Source: Phyllobacterium myrsinacearum (GTDB taxonomy: Bacteria > Pseudomonadota > Alphaproteobacteria > Rhizobiales > Rhizobiaceae). From it: DNA of 64,000 bases. Positions within the stretch are counted from its first letter, which is position 1; every line of letters begins with the position of its first letter. The notes under the pieces were generated by a model, which made no database searches, was not told the DNA's origin, and was given only the letters and a program-made list of their open reading frames with translations. Position numbers and translations under genes: made by a program. Positions 17,678 through 27,151 of the stretch are shown one piece after another. The DNA lies in assembly GCF_002980555.1 (NCBI RefSeq), contig NZ_PVBT01000001.1:682001-746000 (forward strand), written 5' to 3'.

Positions 17678-18220
17678 TCAGTTCTTGGCGATGCTGCCGA
17701 CGGCGGTGTTGTCCACGCGCTTCAGGGTCATGCCGACAACCGGAATCAGCGTATCTTCCAGCCGCACCGATATGGTGACGTTCAGCGTGTTGTCGCCGGT
17801 GAACTTGGCCAGCATTGCGCCGGTCAGCTGTTTGCGCGTGATATTGAGGACGACCCGGTCACCGGCAACGCTGCCGCCGGTGATATCAAGACCCTTGCCT
17901 GCTGCACCGTCAAGGAATGTGCCCTTATAGGTGCCGCCGTTGCGGGCAATGGTTGCCTTCATCGGCTGGTTGAAAATACCGACGCGGCAACTGCCGTCCA
18001 GTGTCATCCCTGCGGTTTCATCGGGGGTTGAGCCGTCAAGCGTGCAGGTGAACTTCGTACCCTTGTACTTGCCGGCCACAATCTCGCCGGGGCCAACCCA
18101 TTGGCCTTCGACGGTCTGAAAGAACTCGGCGTCCTTGTCTTTATCCTTGGCTTGTGCGGAAAACGCGAAGAGCGCGCAGGCGAACAAAGATATGGTAGCG
18201 GCAGCTGCGCGTGTTTTCAT
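17678..18220 (-). CDS. Conserved periplasmic protein of unknown function
   Basis: 180 residues with a clear signal peptide (about 1-24, ending SAQA-KDKDKD). The mature part is a beta-rich sequence with many Gly/Thr, two Cys (CTLDG and GSCRVG) about 20 residues apart that could form a disulfide, and no catalytic motif that I recognise. It looks like a lipocalin-sized secreted domain, but that is only an impression. It is single-gene, convergent with folK, and carries its own terminator. Confidence 0.65.
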   Translation of the reverse strand: MKTRAAAATISLFACALFAFSAQAKDKDKDAEFFQTVEGQWVGPGEIVAGKYKGTKFTCTLDGSTPDETAGMTLDGSCRVGIFNQPMKATIARNGGTYKGTFLDGAAGKGLDITGGSVAGDRVVLNITRKQLTGAMLAKFTGDNTLNVTISVRLEDTLIPVVGMTLKRVDNTAVGSIAKN

Positions 18221-18326
18221 TCGGATTACTCAACACAAATCATTGAAATGACGATGACCGATCATCGGTTGGAATGGTTAACGGATGGTTGCCATTCCTG
18301 CCGAAATTGCAACCCTGTCCACAGGA

Positions 18327-19412
18327 TTATTCTTTTTTCCCGCCGCCGATACGGGCAAGATCCCCAATAAAATCACCGATGCCCGGCCGTTTTTCCGCAT
18401 TGAAGGGAAACGGGCGAACCAGATCCATCGCGGAAATACCGATGCGCGCGGTCATCAGGCCGTTGATGACGCCTTCGCCCAGACGCGCGGAGAGTTTTGC
18501 CGCGAGCCCATGGCCGACAAGCTGCTGGACGATGCTGTCGCCCATGGCGACGGTGCCGGTGACGGCGAGATGGGCGATCACATTGCGGGTCAGTTTGAGG
18601 AAACCCAATGTGCCGGGCCGCCCGCCATAAAGCTCCGACAGGCGGCGGATCAGCCGGGCCGACTCGAAAATCACGTAGCCGATATCGACGAGGGCGCGCG
18701 GACTGACGGCGGTGACGACCGAAACGCGCTTTGCAGCGGCAAGGATGAGCTCGCGCGCCTGCCGGTCGAGTGGGCGCAGCAATTCGGTTTCGGTCAGGCG
18801 GATGAGATCGCGCCCGTCGATCACGTCGTCGCGCAGATCATGCAGCAGGGCACGGCCCTTGGCGGTCGCCGGCATGGTTTCGGCGATGGTGACGAGCCTC
18901 GCCACGGCGGCCTTGGCCTGCCGCGCATCATTGTCGGCCACTGCCTTGGCGGCTTCATCGCGCAGCGATTGCACCGATGTAAGGCGGCGCAGGGCGAGAG
19001 TTTCACGAATGATAATGGCCAGAAGCGAGAGAGCGGCAACGATGCCGACGGCAAGTGCTACCCAGCCAAGCCAGGGCGCACGCTCGAACAAGGTGCGGAT
19101 GAGATTGTCGGCCCATAGTCCAATGGCGAGCGACACCAGTACGCCGAGGGCGCCGGTCAGCACGGACGCAAAGGAGAAGCGCTTTTTGCGCGGTTGGGCG
19201 GGCGGCGGGGTCAAGGCGTCGAGTTCGCCTGCCGTTGAAGCATCGAGGTCGAACACATCAACCGGTGCCGGTGTGATCACCGCGGCATCCCTGATTGCCG
19301 TGGGCCTGCGGGGTTCGGCAGATTTGCGCGCCGTTTCTGCCCCGGCGCGCACGGCTGTCTCGGGCGGGGTCATGCGGAAGGCTGCGGGTTTGCGAGGGTT
19401 GCTGTCGGTCAT
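18327..19412 (-). CDS. YcjF/TIGR01620 family inner-membrane protein
   Basis: 361 residues. A basic, Pro-rich N-terminal tail (1-75) precedes two membrane helices (about 83-105 and 116-138, FASVLTGALGVLVSLAIGLW and WVALAVGIVAALSLLAII). The soluble remainder carries the DUF697 region (VSPRALVDIGYVIFESARLIRRLSELYGGRPG). Its ATG overlaps the ycjX-type stop by 4 bp, matching the ycjX-ycjF pairing of many proteobacteria. The pair is stress-associated in enterobacteria; the molecular role is not known. Confidence 0.85.
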   Translation of the reverse strand: MTDSNPRKPAAFRMTPPETAVRAGAETARKSAEPRRPTAIRDAAVITPAPVDVFDLDASTAGELDALTPPPAQPRKKRFSFASVLTGALGVLVSLAIGLWADNLIRTLFERAPWLGWVALAVGIVAALSLLAIIIRETLALRRLTSVQSLRDEAAKAVADNDARQAKAAVARLVTIAETMPATAKGRALLHDLRDDVIDGRDLIRLTETELLRPLDRQARELILAAAKRVSVVTAVSPRALVDIGYVIFESARLIRRLSELYGGRPGTLGFLKLTRNVIAHLAVTGTVAMGDSIVQQLVGHGLAAKLSARLGEGVINGLMTARIGISAMDLVRPFPFNAEKRPGIGDFIGDLARIGGGKKE

Positions 19413-20872
19413 GCGAGGCGGTCTCCGATCAGGAACTGAAGCGCACGGTCAAGCCGGATATGCGGCAGCGAGAGTGTAAACCCTTCCGCAGTCTTTTCGA
19501 GTGCGGGCGGGCGGAAGCGGACGAAGCGAATGGCCGGATCCTCAGAAACTGATTCCGGGCCTTCAAAAATAGAATCCGTTTTTGCCGGCAAGTCCCCGGG
19601 AAATATGGCTGTTTCGGTCTTGCCGTCGAAGCGTTCGCCATCGATCGTTTCGCCCTTGAGCGGCGTTCCGACGATCACGGGCAGGACTTCCTTGCCCTGG
19701 GTGACGGTTGCCTCGCGCGTGGTGCGCACCGCCGCCATGGCTAGGACGTCCACGTTTGCGCCGGAAAAATCGGCGCGGCTCACCGCGCGATCCACCAGGC
19801 GGCGGACGATGGCCTGCAGCCGGTCATGGCTTTCATGGTGCAGGTGATCGGCCTTGGTTGCGGCAATCAGGATGCGGCTGATGCGCCGCTGGACGAGGCC
19901 GGTGAGGAAATTGGTGCTGCCGGGACGAAAGCAGGAGAGGATTTCCGTCAGGGCGCGCTCAAGATCGGCAATGGCGGACGGCCCGGCATTCATCGCCTGC
20001 ATGGCGTCGACCAGCACGATCTGCCGGTCGAGCCGGGCGATGTGCTCGCGGAAAAACGGTTTGACCACGTGGGTCTTGTAGGCCTCGTAGCGGCGCTCCA
20101 TCATGGCGGCCAGCGAGCCGGGGCGGAATTTGCCGGATGTGAGATTGGGCAGGGGCGCGAAGGTGAGGGCGGGTGAGCCGTCGAGGTCGCCGGGCATGAG
20201 AAAACGGCCCGGCGGCAGCGTCGAGAGCGCCCGTTCATCCGCCTTGCCGGCCCTGAGATAGCCGGTGAAAATCCGGGCGAGCCGCTGCGCCGTGACCTCA
20301 TCGGCCTGCACATCGGCATCAATGCCATCGGCCGCGGCAAGCCATTCGCCAGCCAGCTCGCGGCGGCTCTCGAGGCGCGCCAGCTCGAAGGAATCGCTGG
20401 AGAACTCGGCATAGGATTTGTTGAGGAGCGGCAGATCGAGCAGCCATTCGCCGGGATAGTCGACAATATCGAGGGAAAGCTTGCCGCCGGAAAACATGCG
20501 GTTCCACATGGACGCGGATTCATACTCGATGGTCAGCCGCAGCTCCGAAATGGCCCGGGTGGAATCCGGCCAGATGCGGTCCTCGATGAGTGCCTTGAGG
20601 TGATCCTCATACTGGAAACGCGGCACGGCATCGTCCGGCTGTTCCTCCAGATAGGCCTTGGCGATGCGGCCTGATTTCTGCGCCTCGAACATCGGCAGTC
20701 TGCCGCCATGGATGAGGTTGTGCACCAGCGCAGTGATGAAAACGGTTTTGCCTGCCCGGGAAAGACCGGTCACCCCGAGCCTGAGCGAGGGCGAGACCAG
20801 TCCTGCAGTACGATCCGCCAGGGTATCGAGGGCGATCTTTGCTTCGTCCGTCAGTGTTGTCAGTGTTCCCAA
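19409..20872 (-). CDS. YcjX-family P-loop NTPase
   Basis: 487 residues. The P-loop GLSRAGKTVFITALVHNL is at about residues 35-52, followed by family blocks RFQYEDHLKALIED, DIVDYPGEWLLDLPLL and LIAATKADHLHHESHD (a GTPase-like NKxD equivalent). The start is TTG at 20872, supported by AGGA at a spacing of 8; no better ATG is available. It forms a coupled pair with the downstream membrane protein. A 12-bp tandem repeat lies in its upstream region. Confidence 0.85.
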   Translation of the reverse strand: MGTLTTLTDEAKIALDTLADRTAGLVSPSLRLGVTGLSRAGKTVFITALVHNLIHGGRLPMFEAQKSGRIAKAYLEEQPDDAVPRFQYEDHLKALIEDRIWPDSTRAISELRLTIEYESASMWNRMFSGGKLSLDIVDYPGEWLLDLPLLNKSYAEFSSDSFELARLESRRELAGEWLAAADGIDADVQADEVTAQRLARIFTGYLRAGKADERALSTLPPGRFLMPGDLDGSPALTFAPLPNLTSGKFRPGSLAAMMERRYEAYKTHVVKPFFREHIARLDRQIVLVDAMQAMNAGPSAIADLERALTEILSCFRPGSTNFLTGLVQRRISRILIAATKADHLHHESHDRLQAIVRRLVDRAVSRADFSGANVDVLAMAAVRTTREATVTQGKEVLPVIVGTPLKGETIDGERFDGKTETAIFPGDLPAKTDSIFEGPESVSEDPAIRFVRFRPPALEKTAEGFTLSLPHIRLDRALQFLIGDRLA

Positions 20873-20918
20873 GTCAATCGTCCTGCGCTTTCGCCCCGTT
20901 CACGGCCTGAATCAAGCC

Positions 20919-20953
20919 GGATATTGGCCCGGATATAGGCCCGGATATAGGGG
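20919..20953. repeat. Short 12-bp tandem repeat upstream of the ycjX-type gene
   Basis: GGATATTGGCCC, GGATATAGGCCC and a third partial GGATATAGGGG follow each other without spacers, 47 bp before the TTG start. Confidence 0.8.
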
Positions 20954-20985
20954 TGACACGTCTAATGACAAGAAGTTGGCTTTTT

Positions 20986-21501
20986 TCAGAGATGCTCGGA
21001 AGGCGAGAGGAACGTGCTCAGCGTCCCGGTTCCATGGCGGATTTCCGCCAGAGGGCCGGCAAAATCAATGACGGCGAGCCCGGCGGTGGGAAAACCGGCT
21101 GCAAAGGTGGGGTGAGCGGGCGGGTCGCCGCGCCCGGCGAGGGCAATGGCCACATCCTCCATCATCGGGTTGTGGCCGACCAGCATGACGGAATGGGCAT
21201 TTTCATGCTCAAGACCCGCCATGCGGATGGCCGTGAGATAGTTGTCGGCGCTGCCGGAATAGAGTTTTTCCAGATCTTCCTGAATGAAGGGAGGCTGCAG
21301 GGCGATATGCTCCAGCGTTTGGCGCGCCCGAACCGCGGTTGAACAGAGGATGATGTCCGGCCGCAGCCCGAACCGCTTCATCTCCTCGCCCAGAACGGTT
21401 GCCGATTGAATCCCGGCGGAATCCAGTGTCCGGTCAAAGTCTTTCTGCCCCGGAGACGGCCAGACTGCTTTGGCATGGCGGAGTAAATAGACCTGGCTCA
21501 T
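20986..21501 (-). CDS. sixA: SixA-type histidine phosphatase
   Basis: 171 residues from ATG 21501. The histidine-phosphatase superfamily signature YLLRHAKAVW is at the N-terminus with the catalytic His, TAVRARQT follows, and the second His is in MLVGHNPMMEDVAIALAG. SixA proteins remove phosphate from phosphohistidine in phosphorelay or PTS proteins. It is monocistronic. The upstream-extended reading frame lacks a ribosome binding site and is not used. Confidence 0.85.
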   Translation of the reverse strand: MSQVYLLRHAKAVWPSPGQKDFDRTLDSAGIQSATVLGEEMKRFGLRPDIILCSTAVRARQTLEHIALQPPFIQEDLEKLYSGSADNYLTAIRMAGLEHENAHSVMLVGHNPMMEDVAIALAGRGDPPAHPTFAAGFPTAGLAVIDFAGPLAEIRHGTGTLSTFLSPSEHL

Positions 21502-21873
21502 ATCTAAACTCCAACACGTTTTGGTTCTTTCAGGACACAATGAATGGATAAACCTCTGCGGCAAATGACGCAATTCTCAAATAATTGTGCAAAACCGGCC
21601 TGTCCTATTTATGAGCGGCCTGCATTTCTGTGAGGCATTGGATAAACAGCCTCCGTGGGGACGGGCGGCCAAAATTGAAATTTTGCCGCTTTTTGGGCTG
21701 GAATATCGCATTTTGTGGAATGCCGGCCGGTATTTGACGGATTGTTTGCCGATTATTTAAGCAAAATCGCTTTGTTCGAATCCCTGAATGGCCTGTCGTT
21801 TTGCAGTTGTGCGGCTTTGTGACACGACCTATATAGGCCTCCTCGCGTCTCTTAGGTGCAGGGTGATTCAAAG
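21502..21873. other. AT-rich interval between sixA and dksA
   Basis: 372 bp between divergently transcribed genes, lower in GC than its surroundings. It contains the dksA promoter candidate described separately and an A/T-rich tract (AAAATTGAAATTTTG around 21670). I see no RNA gene and no credible ORF. Confidence 0.5.
21807..21835 (+). promoter_or_regulatory. Candidate dksA promoter
   Basis: TTGTGC and TATATA separated by 17 bp, 39 bp upstream of the dksA ATG. Confidence 0.4.
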
Positions 21874-22290
21874 ATGAATAAACTTATCGATCTTGACTAT
21901 AAGCCCACGGATGACGAGCCTTTCATGAGTGATCGGCAGAAATCCTATTTTCGTGAAAAACTAATCAACTGGAAGAACGACATTCTGCGGGAGGCGCGTG
22001 AAACGCTTGAAGTCCTGCAGCAGGAGAATGCGAACCTGCCAGATATCGCTGATCGTGCATCGTCGGAAACGGACCGTGCGATCGAGTTGCGTGCGCGTGA
22101 CCGGCAGCGCAAGCTGATTTCAAAGATCGATGCAGCCTTGCAGCGCATCGATGACGGAACATACGGGTTTTGCGAGGAGACCGGTGATCCGATCAGCTTG
22201 AAGCGTCTGGACGCACGGCCGATTGCTACACTTTCCATCGAAGCGCAGGAACGTCACGAGCGCCGCGAGAAAGTCTATAAGGACGATTGA
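21874..22290 (+). CDS. dksA: RNA polymerase-binding transcription factor DksA, cysteine-poor type
   Basis: 138 residues. DksA enters the RNA polymerase secondary channel and, with ppGpp, retunes rRNA and amino-acid promoters. The coiled-coil with the tip region DIADRASSETDRA is intact. The zinc-finger region reads YGFCEETGDPISLKRLDARPIA and TLSIEAQERHERR: only the first of the four classical cysteines remains. Cys-poor DksA forms occur in other alphaproteobacteria and fold without zinc. A bidirectional terminator follows. Confidence 0.93.
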   Translation: MNKLIDLDYKPTDDEPFMSDRQKSYFREKLINWKNDILREARETLEVLQQENANLPDIADRASSETDRAIELRARDRQRKLISKIDAALQRIDDGTYGFCEETGDPISLKRLDARPIATLSIEAQERHERREKVYKDD

Positions 22291-22310
22291 TGCGATCTTG
22301 ATGAAACCAA

Positions 22311-22341
22311 TAAAAAGCCCGGATCAATCCGGGCTTTTTGT
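22311..22341. terminator. Bidirectional terminator between dksA and the FliO-like gene
   Basis: Stem AAAAAGCCCGGA / TCCGGGCTTTTT with a TCAA loop. It serves both convergent genes. Confidence 0.88.
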
Positions 22342-22364
22342 TTGAGGGTGCATTGACCGCGGGG

Positions 22365-23444
22365 TCAGCGTTTCTCCGGCTTTGAAAGATCGCCGAGCAG
22401 GCGCTCCATTTCATCCTCGATGCTGCCGGCCTCCTTGCGCACTTCCTTATCGGGCGTGATGTGGAGTTCGCCTTCCAGATCGGTTTCGAAAGCATCGCCG
22501 AAATCAAGATCCGCCAGATTGATCTCCGCTTCGGCTGGCTTGGCTGGCCCGAGTATGTCCAGAGAGGATTCTTCGTGAGCGGGTTTTAGGCCTTCACTCT
22601 GTACGGCGAACGGGAACGCCGCTGCCGTCGTGGTTCTGGTTTCCACGGGCGCCCTGGTTTCAGGGCGCGGGTCCTCGAAGTGGGGCAGGGCGTCTATGTG
22701 CGGTTCACTGCGCTGGGTCGAGCCAAAGGAGGGAGAGGCTGTCCGCTGCCAGCCATTGTCGCGGTGCGGCGCATCGAGACTGGGTGCATCGGCCTGCGGC
22801 TGCGCGGCGGCGGGCGGCGTGGCAACGGCATCGGGCGTGCTGGTAATCGGCGGGATGGGTGCCATGGGCGGAATGGGTGGCAGCGGGGTTGCCGCCGCAA
22901 CGGGGCGCTGTGGTTCGGGCTGCACCGTCTCGCGCTGCGGCGCAGCGGCTTGAACCGGAGCGGCCGGGCGAACCTGGACGGGCGGTGTTGCAGGCTGCGC
23001 CGGAGCGGCGGGCCGGCTGAGTGGCGTGATGGGCGGTGAAACGCGGGCGGGAGCGACGGTTTGCGGGCGGGGTGCCTCGACCGGCCGTGGCTCGGTATCG
23101 GCCGGAGCGATGGTGGCAGCGGGTTCGACGCGCGACTGCGGCTTGGCAAACTGCCGGATGTTCTGCTCGATCACCAGATCGCTGGGACCGCCGATCAGGA
23201 TCAGATGTTCCACATCGTCGCGCCGCACCAGAACCAGGCGGCGGCGGTTGTCGACAGCGGCAGCATCGGTCACCGACAGGCGGACCTGGCGGTTGCGCCC
23301 GCCCGCGACGAAGGTGCCGCCGGTGACACGGCGCAGGACGGCAAAGACGAGCAGCAGAAGGACAATGACCAGTGCGAAAAGAAGGATGAACCCGACAATC
23401 GGGGCAGCGGTTTCGCCGACGACAGCGACCAGCCAATTATGCAT
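22365..23444 (-). CDS. FliO/MopB-domain membrane protein
   Basis: 359 residues. A membrane helix (about 14-37, APIVGFILLFALVIVLLLLV) is followed by a FliO-like domain (RLSVTDAAAVDNRRRLVLVR, VEHLILIGGPSDLVIEQNI) up to about residue 92. Then comes a disordered Pro/Ala/Gln-rich stretch of about 190 residues and an acidic tail (INLADLDFGDAFETDLEGEL). FliO helps assemble the flagellar export gate, but no flagellar gene is near, so this stand-alone copy may serve another envelope role. AAGGAGAG precedes the ATG. Confidence 0.75.
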   Translation of the reverse strand: MHNWLVAVVGETAAPIVGFILLFALVIVLLLLVFAVLRRVTGGTFVAGGRNRQVRLSVTDAAAVDNRRRLVLVRRDDVEHLILIGGPSDLVIEQNIRQFAKPQSRVEPAATIAPADTEPRPVEAPRPQTVAPARVSPPITPLSRPAAPAQPATPPVQVRPAAPVQAAAPQRETVQPEPQRPVAAATPLPPIPPMAPIPPITSTPDAVATPPAAAQPQADAPSLDAPHRDNGWQRTASPSFGSTQRSEPHIDALPHFEDPRPETRAPVETRTTTAAAFPFAVQSEGLKPAHEESSLDILGPAKPAEAEINLADLDFGDAFETDLEGELHITPDKEVRKEAGSIEDEMERLLGDLSKPEKR

Positions 23445-23772
23445 GACGAACTCTCCTTTACATTCTCCGGGCGAAAACGCACGTCCCCCGACATGGAACC
23501 CGGAGATGCGACACTAGTGCGAGCTTTTGCCTGCTGCAACCCTGATGCATGGTCTGGCCTGTGGCTATCGGCTGGTCCTGCCGATCTTGTGCCGCAATTG
23601 CCGTGCGAAACCGTGGAATAATGGCTGGTTCTGCACGCTTGGGGTTTATACGGCATCAAAGATATGATCCAAACGATTCGGAACCAGCATTGGTCATACG
23701 GACCTCAGCCGGTTCAAAATATTGTGGCCTGCCCGGGCAGAATCCGCGATGAAAAGAAGGGGTTTGAGACGG
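23445..23772. promoter_or_regulatory. Divergent promoter region of the FliO-like gene and cckA
   Basis: A 328-bp gap with inverted repeats CTCCGGG/CCCGGAG (23464 and 23500) and ATCGGC/GCCGAT near 23567-23585. One GANTC site (GATTC at about 23678), the CcrM methylation target, lies upstream of cckA. No small gene is evident. Confidence 0.4.
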
Positions 23773-26361
23773 ATGTCTCAAGAGACGAACAACGATCTTT
23801 ATCCAGAACCGATCATTGCCAACACAAAGTCGACGAGGGCGGCCTTGCGTCTTGTCATTCTCGGCATTGTGCTCGTCGGCGTTTCCATCCTTTATTTCAT
23901 CTACCGCGATCAGCTGGGGCAGCAGTTCCTGTTGGGATTGCTCGGCACGCTGGCGATGACCGGCGTGTTCTATCTCTTCGGTTCAGCCATCAATGTCATC
24001 CAGTTCACACCGCGTGGCACCAGCGATGAGCTGACGCGCGCCTTTGTCGATACGTTTCCCGAGGGTACGGTTGTTGCCGATCAGAAAGGGCGCATTGTCT
24101 ACGCCAATCGCGCCTATGCCCAGCTGACGGGCGTGACCAATTCCAGCGATGTGCGGGCGATCGAGCACATCCTTTCCAGCGAAAGCGCCGCTTCCGACCC
24201 GATCTACCGCCTGGCCAATGCGGTGCGGGACGGGATTTCCGGCCAGGAAGAACTGCGTCTGTCACGCCCGCTCGATCCGGCCCGCGAGCCGATCCCGACC
24301 TGGTACCGCGTGAAAGCCCGCGCCGTTGCGGGTATTCCGGGGCAGACAGCGCCGGTTTTCGCCTGGCAGATCGCCGATATTTCCGCCGAGCGCGCCGAGC
24401 AGGAGCGCTACTTCCAGGATATTCAGGAGGCCATCGATCATCTCGATCATGCTCCGGCGGGTTTCTTCTCCGCTGATCCCGACGGGCGCATCATCTATAT
24501 CAATGCGACGCTGGCCGAATGGCTCGGCATTGACCTGACCAAGTTTACGCCGGGTTCCATGACCGTCCGCGATATCGTTGCGGGCAATGGCATGGCGCTG
24601 ATCAATGCGGTGAAGACAGAGCCGGGCACCAGCCGCAACACGGTGATCGACCTCGATCTGGCCAAGGCGAATGGCCAGAGCCTCGCCGTGCGCTTCTATC
24701 ACCGCGTGCAGGCACAGCGCGACGGCAAGCGCGGCCCGACCCGGACAATCGTGCTCAACCGCGCCGAGGGCGAAGACAATTCCGCCGCGCTGCGCGCCGC
24801 CGAAGTGCGGTTCACCCGCTTTTTCAATTCGGCATCCATGGCGATTGCCGCCGTCGATGCTTCAGGCAAGATCCTGCGCACCAATGCGCGCTTCCTCGGC
24901 CTGTTTTCGCCCGTGGTGGACCGCGATGCCATCGACCGGCGCGCGCCGCTCGAAACCGTCGTGCACGAGCGCGACAGGGAAGCTTTCGACCGGGCGCTGG
25001 CCGCAGCCTTTGCCGGCAAGGCGGAGATTTCGCCCGTCGATACGGTCATTCCCGGCCATGAGGAGCGCCATCTGCGCTTCTATATCAGTCCGGTCTTCGA
25101 TGCCGGTTCGGAAGAGGGCGCCGAGGAGGCTGCCATCGTTTCCGTCGTGGAGACCACCGAACAGAAGGCGCTTGAAGCCACCATGGCGCAGAGCCAGAAG
25201 ATGCAGGCCGTCGGCCAGCTTGCGGGTGGTATCGCCCACGACTTCAACAATGTGCTGACGGCGATCATCATGTCGTCCGACCTTCTGCTCACCAATCACC
25301 GGGCGTCCGACCCGTCCTTTGCCGACATCATGAACATCAAGCAGAACGCCAACCGCGCGGCATCGCTGGTGCGGCAGCTCCTGGCATTCTCGCGCCGCCA
25401 GACTTTGCGGCCGGAAGTGCTTGACCTGACCGATGTCATTGCCGATGTGCGCATGCTGCTGACACGGCTTGCGGGGACGCAGGTCAACCTCAAGATCGAG
25501 CACGGCCGTGACCTGTGGCCGGTGCGCGCCGATCTTGGCCAGTTCGAGCAGGTGGTGGTCAATCTCACCGTCAATGCGCGCGATGCCATGCCCGAAGGCG
25601 GCGATCTGACCATCCGCACCCGCAATATCGGCGAGAGCGAAAGCGCCGCGCTGAACTACCGCGATCTCCTGCCGGGCGACTATGTGCTGGTCGAGGTGCA
25701 GGACAGCGGCACCGGCATGCCGCCCGAGGTCATCGAGAAGATTTTCGAACCGTTCTTCACCACCAAGGAAGTCGGCAAGGGCACCGGTCTCGGTCTCTCC
25801 ATGGTCTATGGCATCATCAAGCAGACCGGCGGTTCGATCCATTGCGAATCCGAGCTTGGCAAGGGCACCACATTCCGTATCTTCCTGCCGCGCCATGTGG
25901 AGGCACCGGTCCTCAACGCGGCGGGCGAAGTGGTTGCGGTTGAAGCGCCGAAGAAGGAAAAGAAGGTCGAGAAGGCCACCGATCTTTCCGGCTCCGCAAC
26001 GGTTCTCCTCGTCGAGGACGAGGACGCGGTGCGCATGGGCGGTGTCCGGGCGCTGCAATCGCGCGGCTACACGGTGCACGAGGCTTCCAGCGGCGTCGAA
26101 GCGCTTGAAGTGATGAAGGAACTGGACGGCAAGGTCGATATCATCGTGTCCGACGTTGTCATGCCGGAGATGGACGGCCCGACGCTGCTGCGCGAACTGC
26201 GCAAGGAATACGGGGATATCAAGTTCATCTTCGTGTCCGGCTATGCGGAAGACGCCTTTGCCCGCAACCTGCCGGAAGATGCCAAGTTCGGCTTCCTGCC
26301 AAAACCCTTCTCGCTGAAGCAGTTGGCGACATCGGTCAAGGACATGCTGGAAAGCGAATAG
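23773..26361 (+). CDS. cckA: Cell-cycle hybrid histidine kinase CckA
   Basis: 862 residues. Two membrane helices (about 24-44 and 52-71), PAS-type sensing domains (about 90-200, 225-345 and 365-460), a HisKA domain with phosphorylatable His489 in [14 protein letters not shown], an ATPase domain ([23 protein letters not shown]) and a C-terminal receiver with Asp794 in [11 protein letters not shown]. CckA drives phosphate through ChpT to CtrA and CpdR. Start ATG 23773 has AAGGGG upstream; ATG 23749 in the same frame is an alternative. It is monocistronic. Confidence 0.93.
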   Translation: MSQETNNDLYPEPIIANTKSTRAALRLVILGIVLVGVSILYFIYRDQLGQQFLLGLLGTLAMTGVFYLFGSAINVIQFTPRGTSDELTRAFVDTFPEGTVVADQKGRIVYANRAYAQLTGVTNSSDVRAIEHILSSESAASDPIYRLANAVRDGISGQEELRLSRPLDPAREPIPTWYRVKARAVAGIPGQTAPVFAWQIADISAERAEQERYFQDIQEAIDHLDHAPAGFFSADPDGRIIYINATLAEWLGIDLTKFTPGSMTVRDIVAGNGMALINAVKTEPGTSRNTVIDLDLAKANGQSLAVRFYHRVQAQRDGKRGPTRTIVLNRAEGEDNSAALRAAEVRFTRFFNSASMAIAAVDASGKILRTNARFLGLFSPVVDRDAIDRRAPLETVVHERDREAFDRALAAAFAGKAEISPVDTVIPGHEERHLRFYISPVFDAGSEEGAEEAAIVSVVETTEQKALEATMAQSQKMQAVGQLAGGIAHDFNNVLTAIIMSSDLLLTNHRASDPSFADIMNIKQNANRAASLVRQLLAFSRRQTLRPEVLDLTDVIADVRMLLTRLAGTQVNLKIEHGRDLWPVRADLGQFEQVVVNLTVNARDAMPEGGDLTIRTRNIGESESAALNYRDLLPGDYVLVEVQDSGTGMPPEVIEKIFEPFFTTKEVGKGTGLGLSMVYGIIKQTGGSIHCESELGKGTTFRIFLPRHVEAPVLNAAGEVVAVEAPKKEKKVEKATDLSGSATVLLVEDEDAVRMGGVRALQSRGYTVHEASSGVEALEVMKELDGKVDIIVSDVVMPEMDGPTLLRELRKEYGDIKFIFVSGYAEDAFARNLPEDAKFGFLPKPFSLKQLATSVKDMLESE

Positions 26362-26447
26362 AAGCGCCCTTGATACTTCGGGCGTTTTCGAAGCATTCTT
26401 GCCGCGGATAGGCCAGTATCGGCCCTGAACAGCCACGGAAGAGCGCC

Positions 26448-27143
26448 ATGTCGAACACTGCCAGATTTGCTGAAATCGCCGCGCTGGCCGGAGATCCCGG
26501 CCGCGCCAGCATGCTGACCGGCCTGATGGATGGCCGGGCGCTGACAGCGGGGGAACTGGCACAGCTTGCCGGGATTACGGCCCAGACGGCCAGCAGCCAT
26601 CTCACACGCATGACGGAGGCCGGACTTCTGCAGGTGGAAAAGCAGGGCAGGCACCGCTATCACCGGCTGGCATCGCCGGCAGTTGCGCAGATGATCGAAA
26701 GCATCATGCAGATTGCCGCGCCTGCCGCGGGCGGCAAGACGGTGCGCACCGGGCCGCGCGACGCGGCATTAAGGGCGGGGCGCACCTGCTATGACCATCT
26801 GGCGGGTAAGCTGGGCGTGTCGATCACCGATGCGCTCGTCGGGGCCGGGCATCTGGAACTCGGACTCGATGCGGGCGAACTGACGGATAGCGGCCTGTCG
26901 CTCTTTGACAGGCTGGGCATGGATGTCGGTGCGATCCACCAGAAGAAGGGCCGTGTCCTGTGCCGCCCCTGCCTTGACTGGAGCGAACGGCGCCCGCATC
27001 TGGCCGGTGCCATCGGCGCCGCATTGTGCAGCCACTGCTTCGACAAGGGCTGGATCCGGCGCGTCGAAGGCACGCGCGCCGTATCCGTGACGCCGAACGG
27101 CCGGAGGCATCTGCGTGAGTCCCTCGGCGTCAACCTGATGTAG
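26448..27143 (+). CDS. ArsR-type winged-helix transcriptional regulator
   Basis: 231 residues, about twice the usual ArsR length. The N-terminal winged helix (ALTAGELAQLAGITAQTASS, LTRMTEAGLLQVEKQGRHRYHRL) occupies about residues 10-85. The C-terminal 140 residues contain Cys at CYDH, LCRPCLDWSERRPHL and LCSHCF, a pattern that could bind metal or sense thiol reagents, and end NGRRHLRESLGVNLM. This long form is known in proteobacteria as an ArsR/HTH_20 regulator of unknown ligand. It is convergent with the SDR gene and has GGAAGAG upstream of the ATG. Confidence 0.8.
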   Translation: MSNTARFAEIAALAGDPGRASMLTGLMDGRALTAGELAQLAGITAQTASSHLTRMTEAGLLQVEKQGRHRYHRLASPAVAQMIESIMQIAAPAAGGKTVRTGPRDAALRAGRTCYDHLAGKLGVSITDALVGAGHLELGLDAGELTDSGLSLFDRLGMDVGAIHQKKGRVLCRPCLDWSERRPHLAGAIGAALCSHCFDKGWIRRVEGTRAVSVTPNGRRHLRESLGVNLM

Positions 27144-27151
27144 AAGAATGT

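Noticed and set aside
21605-21871. 88-codon minus-strand frame upstream of dksA
   Set aside because: AT-rich non-coding composition, no ribosome binding site, overlaps the probable dksA promoter.
24862-26562. 566-codon frame antisense to cckA and others like it (45482-46393, 51167-52333, 61776-62714)
   Set aside because: All lie opposite conserved genes of known function and show the composition of antisense frames.
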